A stretch of 64,000 nucleotides of DNA from Aquibacillus rhizosphaerae (lineage in GTDB: Bacteria > Bacillota > Bacilli > Bacillales > Amphibacillaceae). The first letter of the stretch is position 1; the number at the start of each line of letters is the position of its first letter. Location: NCBI RefSeq assembly GCF_030282825.1, contig NZ_JASTZU010000037.1:124001-188000 (forward strand). The letters run 5' to 3'. Positions 17,288 through 26,389 of this stretch are shown here, piece after piece. The notes under the pieces are model-generated. The model was not told the origin of the DNA, made no database searches, and worked only from the letters and a program-made list of their open reading frames with translations. The translations under genes and the position numbers were made by a program.

Positions 17288-18118
17288 ATGGAATTTAATT
17301 GGAACACAGAAACAATGTCACCAAGTCAATTTAAAATAGCTGATTATATTCAAAAAAACACCCAACATGTTTTATTGTCTACGGAGCAGGAAATTTCCAA
17401 CTCCCTTAAAATAAGTATTGCCTCTGTTTCCCGATTTTGGAGATCAGTAGGTTATAAAAACTTTAAAGATTTTAAAACTCAAATGCGCACACAACTTGAA
17501 GTTTCTCCAGCAGGAAAGATGAAAAATATAATGCGTAAAGCTGAAGGACATGAACTACAGTATCATAAGCTAACAATGTCAGTAGATCATTTACAAAAAA
17601 CGATGGAGCATTTTTCATCCAATGACTTTGACCAAGCGGTAGACACACTATCACGCGCTCATAATATTTACATCTATTGCCCTGGACCCTCTATTGGATT
17701 AGGACACTTATTATATTACCGCTTATCTCGATTCGGATTGCATATTCGCATCATTCATAATAATGGTAGTGAACTGTTTGAGGACCTTCTCCATATCAAT
17801 AAAAACGATGTGGTTATAATTTTCGGGTTTGTCAGATTATTACCAGAAGCAAAAGTGATTTTAGATCAAGCTAACCAAGTAGGGTATCAGACAATCATTA
17901 TCACAGATAAGCTAGTTTCTGACTTTTCAACACAAACGGACAGCATCCTATTTGCTAGTAGAGGGGATATGTGGGAGTTCCATTCTATGATTGCACCAAC
18001 CTTCATGGTCGAAAACCTAATTATTGCAGTTGGTATGAAAAATAAACAAGAAAACTTAGAGAGGTTAGAACTACTCAGCAATTTACGCCATCAATATTCT
18101 GATATATTACCAAGGTAA
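17288..18118 (+). CDS. MurR/RpiR-family transcriptional regulator
   Basis: A 276-residue regulator with an N-terminal helix-turn-helix (about 1-75; LSTEQEISNSLKISIASVSR) and a C-terminal SIS domain (about 105-255; NIYIYCPGPSIGLGHLLYYR, VVIIFGF). SIS domains in this family bind phosphosugars or similar phosphorylated ligands. AAGGAGG precedes ATG. It is divergent from the ECF-PHP operon across 189 bases containing repeated TGTAAATTAA words, so it most likely controls that operon (inference). The ligand may be a phosphorylated product made from the imported compound. Confidence 0.85.
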   Translation: MEFNWNTETMSPSQFKIADYIQKNTQHVLLSTEQEISNSLKISIASVSRFWRSVGYKNFKDFKTQMRTQLEVSPAGKMKNIMRKAEGHELQYHKLTMSVDHLQKTMEHFSSNDFDQAVDTLSRAHNIYIYCPGPSIGLGHLLYYRLSRFGLHIRIIHNNGSELFEDLLHINKNDVVIIFGFVRLLPEAKVILDQANQVGYQTIIITDKLVSDFSTQTDSILFASRGDMWEFHSMIAPTFMVENLIIAVGMKNKQENLERLELLSNLRHQYSDILPR

Positions 18119-18331
18119 TAAGTATAGCACCCAAGACTTCTGTGCCGCTTATTACAAACAAGTAACCATAGTTACTTCTATATACCATGTTCAACCCTCG
18201 CTTATTTTGGGTATACGAAATAAACGGGCTAAACTATTATCATAAACTAGCGAATTATTGATGGTAGTTTTCCTACTACCGAATAAAGGTTTGGTTTGCA
18301 ATTAGTAGTTGTTGAAAGTGGGGTATAATGC

Positions 18332-21217
18332 TTGGAAAACAGTAAATCACCTAAGCAAAAGAAAAAACAAAAACACCTAAATAAGAAGAGATCTAAAAGT
18401 TCATTATTTATAAAAACACTCTGGTTGATTGGGGGACTATGTCTTGTCTGTTTAGTTGGCAGTGGTAGTATATTTGCTTATTACGCTAGCCAGGCTCCAG
18501 AAATAAATGAGGAAGCTTTAATTGATCCTATTCCATCAGAAATTCTTGATAAGAATGGTAATGTCGTTGCAAGACTTGGAACTAAGCATCGAGAGTTAAT
18601 CGAATATGAAGATCTCCCTAGTCAGGTAGAACAAGCTGTTCTAGCTACTGAAGATGAACGTTTTTATGATCACTATGGGATTGACCCCATTCGATTGGGG
18701 AAAGCAGTATTAGCAAATATAACGGAGGGTTATGGTTCTGAAGGCGCGAGCACAATCACCCAACAAGTGATAAAGCGGTCCTTCCTTACTTCAGAAAAGA
18801 CGTTAGAGAGAAAAGCCAAAGAAGCCTGGCTAGCCATTAAATTCGAACAAAATTACAGTAAAAAAGAAATTCTTGAATTTTATCTAAACAAAACCTATTA
18901 TTCAGATAACATTTATGGAATCGAAACGGCCGCTCACTATTATTATAATAAAAGTTTAGATGAATTATCTCTTGCGCAAGTAGCACTTTTAGCAGGTATA
19001 CCACAAAGCCCAAATAATTATAATCCATATGACTCTCCTGAAAAAGCGGAAGAAAGACGAAATATAGTGCTTTCCTTAATGCATCAACATAATAAGATAT
19101 CTCATGAACAGATGGAAAAAGCACAACAAGTTTCTGTAACAAAAGGTATCGTTGACCGTAGCAGTGAAGAGCGAACACATTTAACTAAAGATAAAGGCTT
19201 TGATGCTTTTATTGATCACGTTATAGATCAACTGGATGAACAAGGAGATTATAATATTTACGAAGAAGGACTTCGCATTCATACTACTTTAGATCCTAAA
19301 GCACAAGCACACGTGGAGAAAATTTTAGATACAGAAGAAGTAATCAACTATCCAAATGATAAACCGTTTCAGGCTGGGATTACTTTACTGGATACACAAA
19401 CCGGGGCTATCCGAGCCATCGGTGGTGGTAGAAATTATGGAAGTGAAGTAAAACGAGGGTTCAACTTTGCTATAGACAATCAAAGACAGCCTGGGTCCGT
19501 TATTAAGCCTATACTTGTCTACGCACCCGCAATTGAAAAAAACAAATGGTCTACGGCACATATTATTGATGACGAACCAATTGAGTATGAGGATGGAGGC
19601 GAACCAGCAAATTGGGATGGCGAATTTAAAGGAGATATTACCATTCGTGAAGCACTGTGGGATTCACGAAACATTCCAGCAATAAAAGTATTTAATGAAA
19701 CTGGACATGATTATGCTACCGAATTTGCAAAAGGACTTGGAATGAATTTCAATGGTGAGACACTTTATGAAAGTGCGGCAATTGGAGGAATGACAACTGG
19801 TACAAGTTCAATGGAAATAGCTGGTGCCTATGCCGCTTTAGGAAATGAAGGGGGCTATAATGAACCCTATGTAATCAAAAAGATAGAATTTAGAGATGGC
19901 TCATCAAAGGAATACTCAACTAAAAAGAACACTGCAATGGATAATTCAACCGCTTTTATGGTTACGGATATGTTAAAGGAAGTAGTTAAAAATCCTCAAG
20001 CAACAGGTACAACTGCAGCAGTACCTGGAGTAGAAGTAGCTGGAAAAACAGGAACGACTAACTATACAGATGAGTATATGAAAGCAAACGATATAGCAGA
20101 AGGAGGTACTCCTGACTCATGGTTTGCTGGTTATACAACTGAATATACTGCTGCCATTTGGACAGGTTACAAAGATCGAAAACATCCGTTAACAAATAAT
20201 GAGACGCGCATTTCCCAAAAAATATTTAGTAACTTGATGGAGAAAGTAACCAATGAAGAAGATAATACAGATTTCAATAAACCAAACGATATTGTTGAGT
20301 TGGATATCGAAGAAGGAACGGAGCCAGCCAAACTAGCTAGTGACTTTACACCAGATGGAAGTGTTACAAAAGAACTCTTTTTTGAGAATGACAAGCCATC
20401 TGATGAATCTAACCAATTCGTACCTAGCTTGCCAGTTCCTTCAAACTTAACAACTAATTATCATAGTAATGATTCAAGCATCACTCTTAGATGGGATTAT
20501 TATCAAGATGAACAGGATGATCGTTCAGTTACTTTTGATATTACTACTAGTGTAGATGGGAATGAGCGTTTCATCGGTTCCACAGAAAGTGAAGAATTGA
20601 CTATTAATAATATTGAACAGGGAAAGGATTATACTTTTTATGTACAAGCTAGTACTACAGGCGATGAAAGTAGTAAAGCATCTGTAGATTTCATTTTAGA
20701 AAACTCCGATGATAAACAAGATGATGATAATCAGACTAGTGATGACTCTTCCAATCAAGATGATGATAATCAGACTAGTGGTGACTCTTCCAATCAAGAT
20801 GATGATAATCAGACTAGTGATGACTCTTCTAATCAAGATGATGATAATCAGACTAGCGGTGATTCTTCCAATCAAGATGATGATAATCAGACTAGTGATG
20901 ACTCTTCTAATCAAGATAATGATAATCAGACTAGTGATGACTCTTCCAATCAAGATGATGATAATCAGACTAGTGATGATTCTTCCAATCAAGGTGATGA
21001 TGACCAGACTAGTGATGACTCTTCCAATCAAGGTGATGATGACCAGACTAGTGATGACTCTTCCAATCAAGGTGATGATGACCAGACTAGTGATGACTCT
21101 TCCAATCAAGATGATAACCAGACTAGCAATGATTCTTCCAATCAAGACAATGATGACCAGACTAGCGATGATTCTTCCAATCAAGACGATGATTCCAATC
21201 AAGATGATGGAAATTAG
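18332..21217 (+). CDS. Class A penicillin-binding protein (PBP1A-like) with repeat tail
   Basis: A 961-residue bifunctional peptidoglycan synthase. A basic cytosolic N-terminus and one membrane span (about 28-50) lead to a GT51 glycosyltransferase domain (TEDERFYDHYGIDPIRLG, GASTITQQVIKR). The transpeptidase domain follows, with SVIK (in QPGSVIKP), SRN and KTGTTNY. A fibronectin type III-like domain occupies about 690-780. Residues 797-951 are twelve 13-residue repeats of the type DDDNQTSDDSSNQ, giving a highly acidic, disordered extracellular tail. The start is TTG with GTGGGG upstream; no in-frame ATG fits. B. subtilis PBP1 also has a low-complexity tail, but of other composition. Wall synthesis function is clear; the role of the tail is unknown. 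Confidence 0.9.
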   Translation: MENSKSPKQKKKQKHLNKKRSKSSLFIKTLWLIGGLCLVCLVGSGSIFAYYASQAPEINEEALIDPIPSEILDKNGNVVARLGTKHRELIEYEDLPSQVEQAVLATEDERFYDHYGIDPIRLGKAVLANITEGYGSEGASTITQQVIKRSFLTSEKTLERKAKEAWLAIKFEQNYSKKEILEFYLNKTYYSDNIYGIETAAHYYYNKSLDELSLAQVALLAGIPQSPNNYNPYDSPEKAEERRNIVLSLMHQHNKISHEQMEKAQQVSVTKGIVDRSSEERTHLTKDKGFDAFIDHVIDQLDEQGDYNIYEEGLRIHTTLDPKAQAHVEKILDTEEVINYPNDKPFQAGITLLDTQTGAIRAIGGGRNYGSEVKRGFNFAIDNQRQPGSVIKPILVYAPAIEKNKWSTAHIIDDEPIEYEDGGEPANWDGEFKGDITIREALWDSRNIPAIKVFNETGHDYATEFAKGLGMNFNGETLYESAAIGGMTTGTSSMEIAGAYAALGNEGGYNEPYVIKKIEFRDGSSKEYSTKKNTAMDNSTAFMVTDMLKEVVKNPQATGTTAAVPGVEVAGKTGTTNYTDEYMKANDIAEGGTPDSWFAGYTTEYTAAIWTGYKDRKHPLTNNETRISQKIFSNLMEKVTNEEDNTDFNKPNDIVELDIEEGTEPAKLASDFTPDGSVTKELFFENDKPSDESNQFVPSLPVPSNLTTNYHSNDSSITLRWDYYQDEQDDRSVTFDITTSVDGNERFIGSTESEELTINNIEQGKDYTFYVQASTTGDESSKASVDFILENSDDKQDDDNQTSDDSSNQDDDNQTSGDSSNQDDDNQTSDDSSNQDDDNQTSGDSSNQDDDNQTSDDSSNQDNDNQTSDDSSNQDDDNQTSDDSSNQGDDDQTSDDSSNQGDDDQTSDDSSNQGDDDQTSDDSSNQDDNQTSNDSSNQDNDDQTSDDSSNQDDDSNQDDGN
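20720..21184 (+). repeat. Tandem 39-bp coding repeat, 12 copies
   Basis: Eleven 39-bp units and one 36-bp unit encode the acidic Asp/Ser/Asn/Gln repeat of the PBP. All keep the reading frame. Sub-variants (Gly for Asp in several units, a GDDD block repeated three times) suggest recent unit duplication. Slippage here would change tail length in whole 13-residue steps. Confidence 0.92.
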
Positions 21218-21240
21218 GCCATTAAATAGATGATGAATAA

Positions 21241-21276
21241 AGAAGCCTAGCAAACATACATGCTTGCTAGGCTTCT
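21241..21276. terminator. Bidirectional terminator between the PBP and cstA genes
   Basis: AGAAGCCTAGCAA pairs perfectly over 13 bp with TTGCTAGGCTTCT. A T-rich stretch lies on the plus side and TTTATTC on the minus side. Confidence 0.8.
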
Positions 21277-21280
21277 ATTT

Positions 21281-22717
21281 TCAGGCTACTTTATCTTTGT
21301 ACTTAATGTGTTTTTCACTTCTGAACTTTTTAATTTGATATACATACCAAAAGGCAACAATTACAGTTAATGAAAATCCTATTGCAATAGATAGTTGGTA
21401 ACTAAGTCCTAATCCTTCAGGTGCGTAAAATATATACGTACATACTACTGCTGACATAAATAAAGCCGGAACTCCACAAATCCAGTGAAATTTATGACTT
21501 TTTAATAAATACATCGCTCCAGTCCATAACATTATGGATGCAACTACTTGGTTAGTCCAACCAACATACCTCCACAAAAAGGTATAGTCAATCGTTGCAA
21601 GAAAGAGTGCAGGAATAGAGACTGGAATTGTTACTAGTAGTATTTTTACTTTACTATCCATATTGAAAAACTTAGCAAGAATATCTGACAAAATCATTCT
21701 TGATGAACGCAGTGCTGTATCACCTGTAGTAATGGGAAGAATAATAACCCCAAAGACCGCTAAAATTCCACCAGTAATACCAAGTAATGAAGTTGATATT
21801 TCATTTACTACACCAGAAGGTCCTCCTGCCACGAGCGCCGCTTGAAGTCCATCTGTTCCATTAAAGAAAGTCATACCTGCCGCAGCCCAAATTAATGCAA
21901 TCACGCCTTCAATAATCATCGCGCCATAAAATATTTTACGTCCATCCGTTTCCTTTTTCATTGTCCTGGCAATTATCGGACTCTGTGTACAGTGGAATCC
22001 TGATATTGCCCCACAAGAAATCGTAACCATCAGTAATGGCCAAACCGGTAAATCACCTGGATGAAGATTTGCAATTGTGAGGTTCGGCATCGATTTACCA
22101 GAGATTATTAACGCAACAGCTACGGAAATTGCCATGATTAGTAATATAGCGCCAAGAATCGGATAAATTTTACCAATGACACGGTTTATTGGTAAAATCG
22201 TTGCTAAAATGAAGTAACCAAAAATAATCAATAAAGCCAAAGTAAAACTCAGTGGGGTAATTTGTGCAATTAATTGAGCAGGACCTGCAGTAAATGCAGC
22301 TGCTACTAATATCATTAAAACTAATGAAAGTAAATTGATAAAAGTTTTAACATGTTTCCCCAAGTATTTACCAACTAGTGATGGAAACTGGGCCCCATTA
22401 TGCCTTAAAGACATCATTCCTGAAAAATAATCGTGAACTGCTCCAGCAAAAATACTGCCAACTACAATCCATATAAAGGCAACTGGGCCATATAGCGCTC
22501 CTGCTACAGCCCCATATATCGGACCAAGTCCTGCTATATTTAATAGTTGTATTAAATTACCTTTCCACCAGCTCATTGGTACAAAATCCAAATTATCTCT
22601 TTTAGCGTAAGCTGGAGTAGGTGTATTATCATTAACAACAAAAACCTTTTCAACAAATTTCGAATAAAATAGGTAACCCAATAAAAGTATGAATAGTGCT
22701 CCAAAAAATGTAAACAT
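21281..22717 (-). CDS. CstA-family carbon starvation / peptide-pyruvate transporter
   Basis: A 478-residue membrane protein with about twelve or more spans, of the CstA/BtsT family, which includes proton-coupled pyruvate and peptide transporters induced on nutrient depletion. Recognisable blocks are NLIQLLNIAGLGPIYGAV, GAVHDYFSGMMSLRHNG and CGAISGFHCTQSPIIARTMK. This shorter form lacks the extra C-terminal part of E. coli CstA. ATG 22717 has AGGAGAGG eight bases upstream and is preferred; a further in-frame ATG at 22762 has a weaker site. It stands alone between terminators. The substrate is not decided by sequence. Confidence 0.85.
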   Translation of the reverse strand: MFTFFGALFILLLGYLFYSKFVEKVFVVNDNTPTPAYAKRDNLDFVPMSWWKGNLIQLLNIAGLGPIYGAVAGALYGPVAFIWIVVGSIFAGAVHDYFSGMMSLRHNGAQFPSLVGKYLGKHVKTFINLLSLVLMILVAAAFTAGPAQLIAQITPLSFTLALLIIFGYFILATILPINRVIGKIYPILGAILLIMAISVAVALIISGKSMPNLTIANLHPGDLPVWPLLMVTISCGAISGFHCTQSPIIARTMKKETDGRKIFYGAMIIEGVIALIWAAAGMTFFNGTDGLQAALVAGGPSGVVNEISTSLLGITGGILAVFGVIILPITTGDTALRSSRMILSDILAKFFNMDSKVKILLVTIPVSIPALFLATIDYTFLWRYVGWTNQVVASIMLWTGAMYLLKSHKFHWICGVPALFMSAVVCTYIFYAPEGLGLSYQLSIAIGFSLTVIVAFWYVYQIKKFRSEKHIKYKDKVA

Positions 22718-22975
22718 CTGTAGTTCCTCTCCTGTTGCGAAAATTGGTAGAATATTAAACATATTATCACTTTCACCCGAAAAGTAAATAGATTTTTCAG
22801 AAAAAATAATCTTTTTAGTAATTACATTATTGTTTATAGTTAAGACTTATCTCGTTTCACTATAGGGTCCAAATTAGAATAATGGAAAATCCTTTTATCA
22901 TTAAACAGAGACGCATTCCTGCAATGTATTCATATAAGTCTGGAGCAACATGACTATATTTTTTTATGGCATGAT
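22718..22975. other. Intergenic stretch upstream of cstA
   Basis: AT-rich, presumably carrying the cstA promoter on the minus strand. I see no gene and no clear operator. Confidence 0.4.
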
Positions 22976-23015
22976 TAAAATAAGATGCCAGAATCCCCAT
23001 TGGGACCTGGCATCT
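22976..23015 (-). terminator. Rho-independent terminator of the hemerythrin gene
   Basis: AGATGCCAG pairs with CTGGCATCT with an inner TCCC/GGGA stem. On the minus strand TTATTTT follows. Confidence 0.75.
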
Positions 23016-23033
23016 CACTCTAATTTTAGATAT

Positions 23034-23495
23034 TTAATCTCTGTGTAAATAGGGCGCTAAACCTTCTAGGACATCGTCAGGAAGTGCATCTTCTATCATT
23101 GGAAAAATAACTCTTTCTTCCTTTCTTACATGCTTTTCTAGAAGCTTACCTAGCTCATTCATTAGTGGTTCTAGTTCTTCATTTTTTTCAAAGATTTGAA
23201 AAATAATCGATCGGATTTTCACATGTTCCAATAGCATTTCAGTTATCTCATGCTGTTCAATGGACCCGTACAGTGCATAAATTGGTAACAGTACTTCCTC
23301 TTCATCTCGAAAATGTTGCTGACCACCTGTCTCCCAAAACAATCGCAATTCTTCTTTTAACTCTATCCCTTTATATTTGCTTTTTTCAGTTCCTATTTTC
23401 CTTAGATTTAAAGCTAAGAAAAGTGCATGATGGTGATGGTGTGATAACGGATATAATGACTTATGCCTCAATAACCCTTTCTGTTTTCCTACCAT
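23034..23495 (-). CDS. Hemerythrin HHE-domain protein
   Basis: A 153-residue cytosolic four-helix protein. HHHHALFLALN near the start, QHFRDEEEVLLP, LLEHVKIR and LEKHVRKEERVIFP provide the His and Glu ligands of a di-iron site. Members bind oxygen or nitric oxide, or protect and repair iron centres. AGGAGG precedes ATG and a terminator follows. No partner gene is adjacent, so the specific role (oxygen/NO sensing or repair) stays open. Confidence 0.85.
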   Translation of the reverse strand: MVGKQKGLLRHKSLYPLSHHHHHALFLALNLRKIGTEKSKYKGIELKEELRLFWETGGQQHFRDEEEVLLPIYALYGSIEQHEITEMLLEHVKIRSIIFQIFEKNEELEPLMNELGKLLEKHVRKEERVIFPMIEDALPDDVLEGLAPYLHRD

Positions 23496-23847
23496 TGTTA
23501 ACCTCCTCTTGAATTTGTTATTAGCTATCTTTCTCCATATGTTTTACAGCTTATGTTTTATGGGTTCATTATATCTTAAATAATAATTACTATGTGTGAC
23601 TTTCCTCATCGGATTCTTTCCTAAACCTCTTATAGAAATCTAATGGTTGTGGATAAGGTGTATTTCATGTATTTAATTACTATATAAGTTGTGGATAAGT
23701 GAGAAAAAGCACACTTATCCACTAAAAAGGGGTGAATATTGTGGAAGAGTAACATTTGTAGGGGATAACTTGTCTATATTGAATTTGTTTATAGTATAAG
23801 AGGACTGAATCCTATACAAACTAAGTTTACAAGGAGGCGGTGAATCT
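23496..23847. other. Intergenic stretch with DnaA boxes
   Basis: It lies between divergent hemerythrin and MBL genes. The middle holds the DnaA-box group (23648-23723). An AGGAGG site (23832-23837) for the MBL gene ends the stretch. No gene is seen. Confidence 0.5.
23648..23723. promoter_or_regulatory. Cluster of DnaA boxes
   Basis: TGTGGATAA (reverse of the DnaA consensus TTATCCACA) occurs exactly at 23648 and 23690, and TTATCCACT at 23715. The last two form an 11-bp inverted repeat GTGGATAAGTG/CACTTATCCAC around an A-rich loop. B. subtilis has comparable DnaA-box clusters away from oriC that titrate DnaA or regulate genes. No replication genes are nearby. Confidence 0.55.
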
Positions 23848-23848
23848 A

Positions 23849-24667
23849 ATGGATAAAGATATTAGAAAAGACAATGAAGATTTAGATATGGATCATGCTG
23901 TATCTGAAGAGGTTCTTGAAGATATAGCCTTTTACCGGGCTCTATTGGTCAATGTTTGTATGATTGGAAAACCAAATGACACTTGGGTTCTTATAGACAC
24001 CGGTGTAATGCGATATACCAAACGAATCATAGCTGCAGCAGAAAAAAGATATGGAAATAAACCTCCAGAAGCAATTATATTAACACATGGTCATTTCGAC
24101 CATGTCGGTTCAGCTAAGGAATTAGCAAAGTATTGGGATGTACCAATCTATGTTCACCAAAACGAACTTGGCTATGTAACTGGAAAAGAAGTATATCCTC
24201 CAGCAGACCCAACAGTTGGTGGTGGTATGTTCTCATTACTCTCACCGATTTTTCCTCAAGACCCGGTGAATTTAAAAAGCTTAGTAAAGCCCCTTCCCGA
24301 AAATGGCGAATTGCCTTTTCTAAAGGAGTGGCGCTATGTGTACACGCCAGGACATACACCTGGTCATATTTGTCTATTTAGAGAACGTGATCGGACATTG
24401 ATATCTGGTGATGCTTTTGTAACAGAAAACCCCGAATCAACAATGGCTGTCTTTTTTCCTTTACAAAAGGTCTATGGTCCTCCTGCCTATTTTACAGGAG
24501 ATTGGGACCTCGCGGAAGAATCCGTTAAAAAATTAGCAGCTCTTGAACCAGAACTAGTCATACCAGGACACGGTTTACCAATGGAAGGAGAAAGCTTACG
24601 TGAACAACTTAACGAACTAGCCAATAATTTTTTAGAGTTGGCTATTCCTAAGAATAAGAAACATTAG
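23849..24667 (+). CDS. MBL-fold metallo-hydrolase
   Basis: A 272-residue metallo-beta-lactamase-fold hydrolase. The metal motif THGHFDHVG (about residues 81-89), GHTPGHICLF, SGDAFV (bridging Asp) and IPGHGLPM give the expected two-metal site. ATG 23849 lies 11 bases after AGGAGG; an in-frame GTG at 23840 is only two bases from it and less likely. It may be a thioesterase, lactonase or glyoxalase II-like enzyme. The sequence does not decide. It is convergent with the MFS gene and alone in its unit. Confidence 0.82.
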   Translation: MDKDIRKDNEDLDMDHAVSEEVLEDIAFYRALLVNVCMIGKPNDTWVLIDTGVMRYTKRIIAAAEKRYGNKPPEAIILTHGHFDHVGSAKELAKYWDVPIYVHQNELGYVTGKEVYPPADPTVGGGMFSLLSPIFPQDPVNLKSLVKPLPENGELPFLKEWRYVYTPGHTPGHICLFRERDRTLISGDAFVTENPESTMAVFFPLQKVYGPPAYFTGDWDLAEESVKKLAALEPELVIPGHGLPMEGESLREQLNELANNFLELAIPKNKKH

Positions 24668-24733
24668 ATATAAATGCTCGCAGAATATGTCTTACATTGC
24701 AGAAGACATGAAATCTATAATCCCTATACAATA

Positions 24734-24780
24734 AAAAAAGGTGTTCCTTAGTCTAAATGAATAAGAAACACCCTTTTCCT
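24734..24780. terminator. Bidirectional terminator between the MBL and MFS genes
   Basis: GGTGTT-CCTTA and TAAG-AAACACC arms with flanking A and T runs on either side can stop both converging transcripts. Confidence 0.65.
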
Positions 24781-24782
24781 TT

Positions 24783-26213
24783 TTATCCTTGTTGTCGTAT
24801 GCGGTCTTTTGCTTCCAACTCTTCTTCTGATGGCCTGCTATTTTTAATAAAAAATGAAATTACTAAACCGACTAATGATAGTAGAGAAACAACGATAAAA
24901 GCAACATTTGCTCCATGTATTTCTGGGTACGAAATTTCTGGACGCTGTTCTGCGGTTGCTGCCGTGTTCGTCATTACCGTAACTAAAATTGCAGTACCAA
25001 TGGATGCAGCAATTTGTCTCATTGTATTATCCATGGCCGCTCCATGGGCAATTAATCGTTTTGGTAGTTGATTCAATCCTGCAGTTGCAATCGGCATCAT
25101 TACCATTGATAAACCAAACATACGCACTCCATACATTACCGTAATAAAAGTGAATGATGTCTCTGTATCCAATCTTGTAAAAGCAAAGGAGGATACCATA
25201 ATGATAGACATACCAACAATTGCCAGCCATCTTGCACCAACTTTATCGAAAATCCTACCAGTGATAGGTGCCATAATACCTGTAATAACAGCTCCAGGAA
25301 GAAGAGCTATTCCCGCTTCAAATGCTGTAAAATCTCTCATATCTTGCATATACAAAGGGATAATTGTCTCGACCCCGATCAATCCCATAAACACAATCAT
25401 ACCAACAGCCACAGCTAGAGGGAAAATGGAATAGGTAAATACCCGAAATTCAAGCATAGGGTGTTTTAAACGCAATTGCCTAGTTATAAATAAGACAAGC
25501 GCAAGAACACCTACAGCTAATGCTAATAAAGTCAATGAACTTCCCCAACCATTATTCCCTGCCGAAGTAAACCCATAAAGTAATCCACCAAATCCAAAGG
25601 ATGACAAAATAATCGAGATAACATCAACTTTCGGATTTTTTAACTCTGTTACATTCTTTAATGCAAAAATCGCAACAATAATATCAATAAGTGCAATGGG
25701 CAAGATGATGAAAAATAAAACGCGCCATGAATAATGCTCTGTCACCCATCCTGATAAAGCAGGACCAATAGCCGGAGCAAACGAAATTACGAGTCCAATT
25801 AACCCCATCGCTGCACCACGTTTATGAACAGGGAAGATCATTAAGAAAACAGTTTGCATAAGTGGCAACATCACACCCGCACCACTAGACTGTATCACTC
25901 TTCCTAATAACAATATTTCAAAATTTGGTGCAAGACCCGCCACAAGAGTACCCAAGGCAAAAATACTCATTGCAGTAATAAAAAGTTGTCTAGTAGTGAA
26001 TCTTTCTAGTAAAAAAGCACTTATAGGAATCATGATTCCATTTACAAGCATGAATACGGTAGTAAGCCACTGTGCAGAGTTAGCAGTAATATTCATTTCT
26101 TCCATAATTGGTGGAATCGCAGTTATCATAAGTGTCTGATTTAAAATAGCGATAAATGAACCTGCAAGTAAGAGTGTAACAATTGTAGACCGTTTATAAC
26201 TAGATGTTTCCAT
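24783..26213 (-). CDS. MFS multidrug exporter, DHA2 (EmrB/QacA) family
   Basis: A 476-residue membrane transporter with fourteen predicted spans that exports drugs against proton influx. SFIAILNQTLMITAIPPIM, AQWLTTVFMLVNGIMIP and GRVIQSSGAGVMLPLMQ are DHA2 hallmarks (motifs D1, A region and C/antiporter region). It resembles LmrB/Mdr-type proteins of Bacillus. ATG 26213 follows GAGGG; an in-frame start 17 codons earlier lacks one. No adjacent TetR/MarR regulator accompanies it. Substrate range is unknown. Confidence 0.85.
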   Translation of the reverse strand: METSSYKRSTIVTLLLAGSFIAILNQTLMITAIPPIMEEMNITANSAQWLTTVFMLVNGIMIPISAFLLERFTTRQLFITAMSIFALGTLVAGLAPNFEILLLGRVIQSSGAGVMLPLMQTVFLMIFPVHKRGAAMGLIGLVISFAPAIGPALSGWVTEHYSWRVLFFIILPIALIDIIVAIFALKNVTELKNPKVDVISIILSSFGFGGLLYGFTSAGNNGWGSSLTLLALAVGVLALVLFITRQLRLKHPMLEFRVFTYSIFPLAVAVGMIVFMGLIGVETIIPLYMQDMRDFTAFEAGIALLPGAVITGIMAPITGRIFDKVGARWLAIVGMSIIMVSSFAFTRLDTETSFTFITVMYGVRMFGLSMVMMPIATAGLNQLPKRLIAHGAAMDNTMRQIAASIGTAILVTVMTNTAATAEQRPEISYPEIHGANVAFIVVSLLSLVGLVISFFIKNSRPSEEELEAKDRIRQQG

Positions 26214-26332
26214 CCCTTTATCCCTCGTTCCTAAAAAGTTAATCAAAGACATATATATTTTCACATACTTTTACAGAGTACACGATTTTCAAACTATTAT
26301 CTATCCACATAACTCAGAAAAATTATTTCCAC

Positions 26333-26363
26333 AAAAAATAGCCCAGGTAAATCCTGGGCTATT
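26333..26363 (-). terminator. Rho-independent terminator of the second AIM24 gene
   Basis: AATAGCCCAGG pairs perfectly with CCTGGGCTATT, followed on the minus strand by a T run. Confidence 0.85.
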
Positions 26364-26389
26364 AACACGAAGACATAGGAACTTTTTAC

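Noticed and set aside
20720-21184. Regular repeat that might suggest a CRISPR array
   Set aside because: Units are directly adjacent without unique spacers and encode protein in frame; no cas genes.
20696-21253. Long open frames on both strands across the PBP repeat, translating as Ile/Leu/Val/Arg repeats
   Set aside because: They are other-frame readings of the 39-bp coding repeat. They have no ribosome site and only mirror its periodicity.
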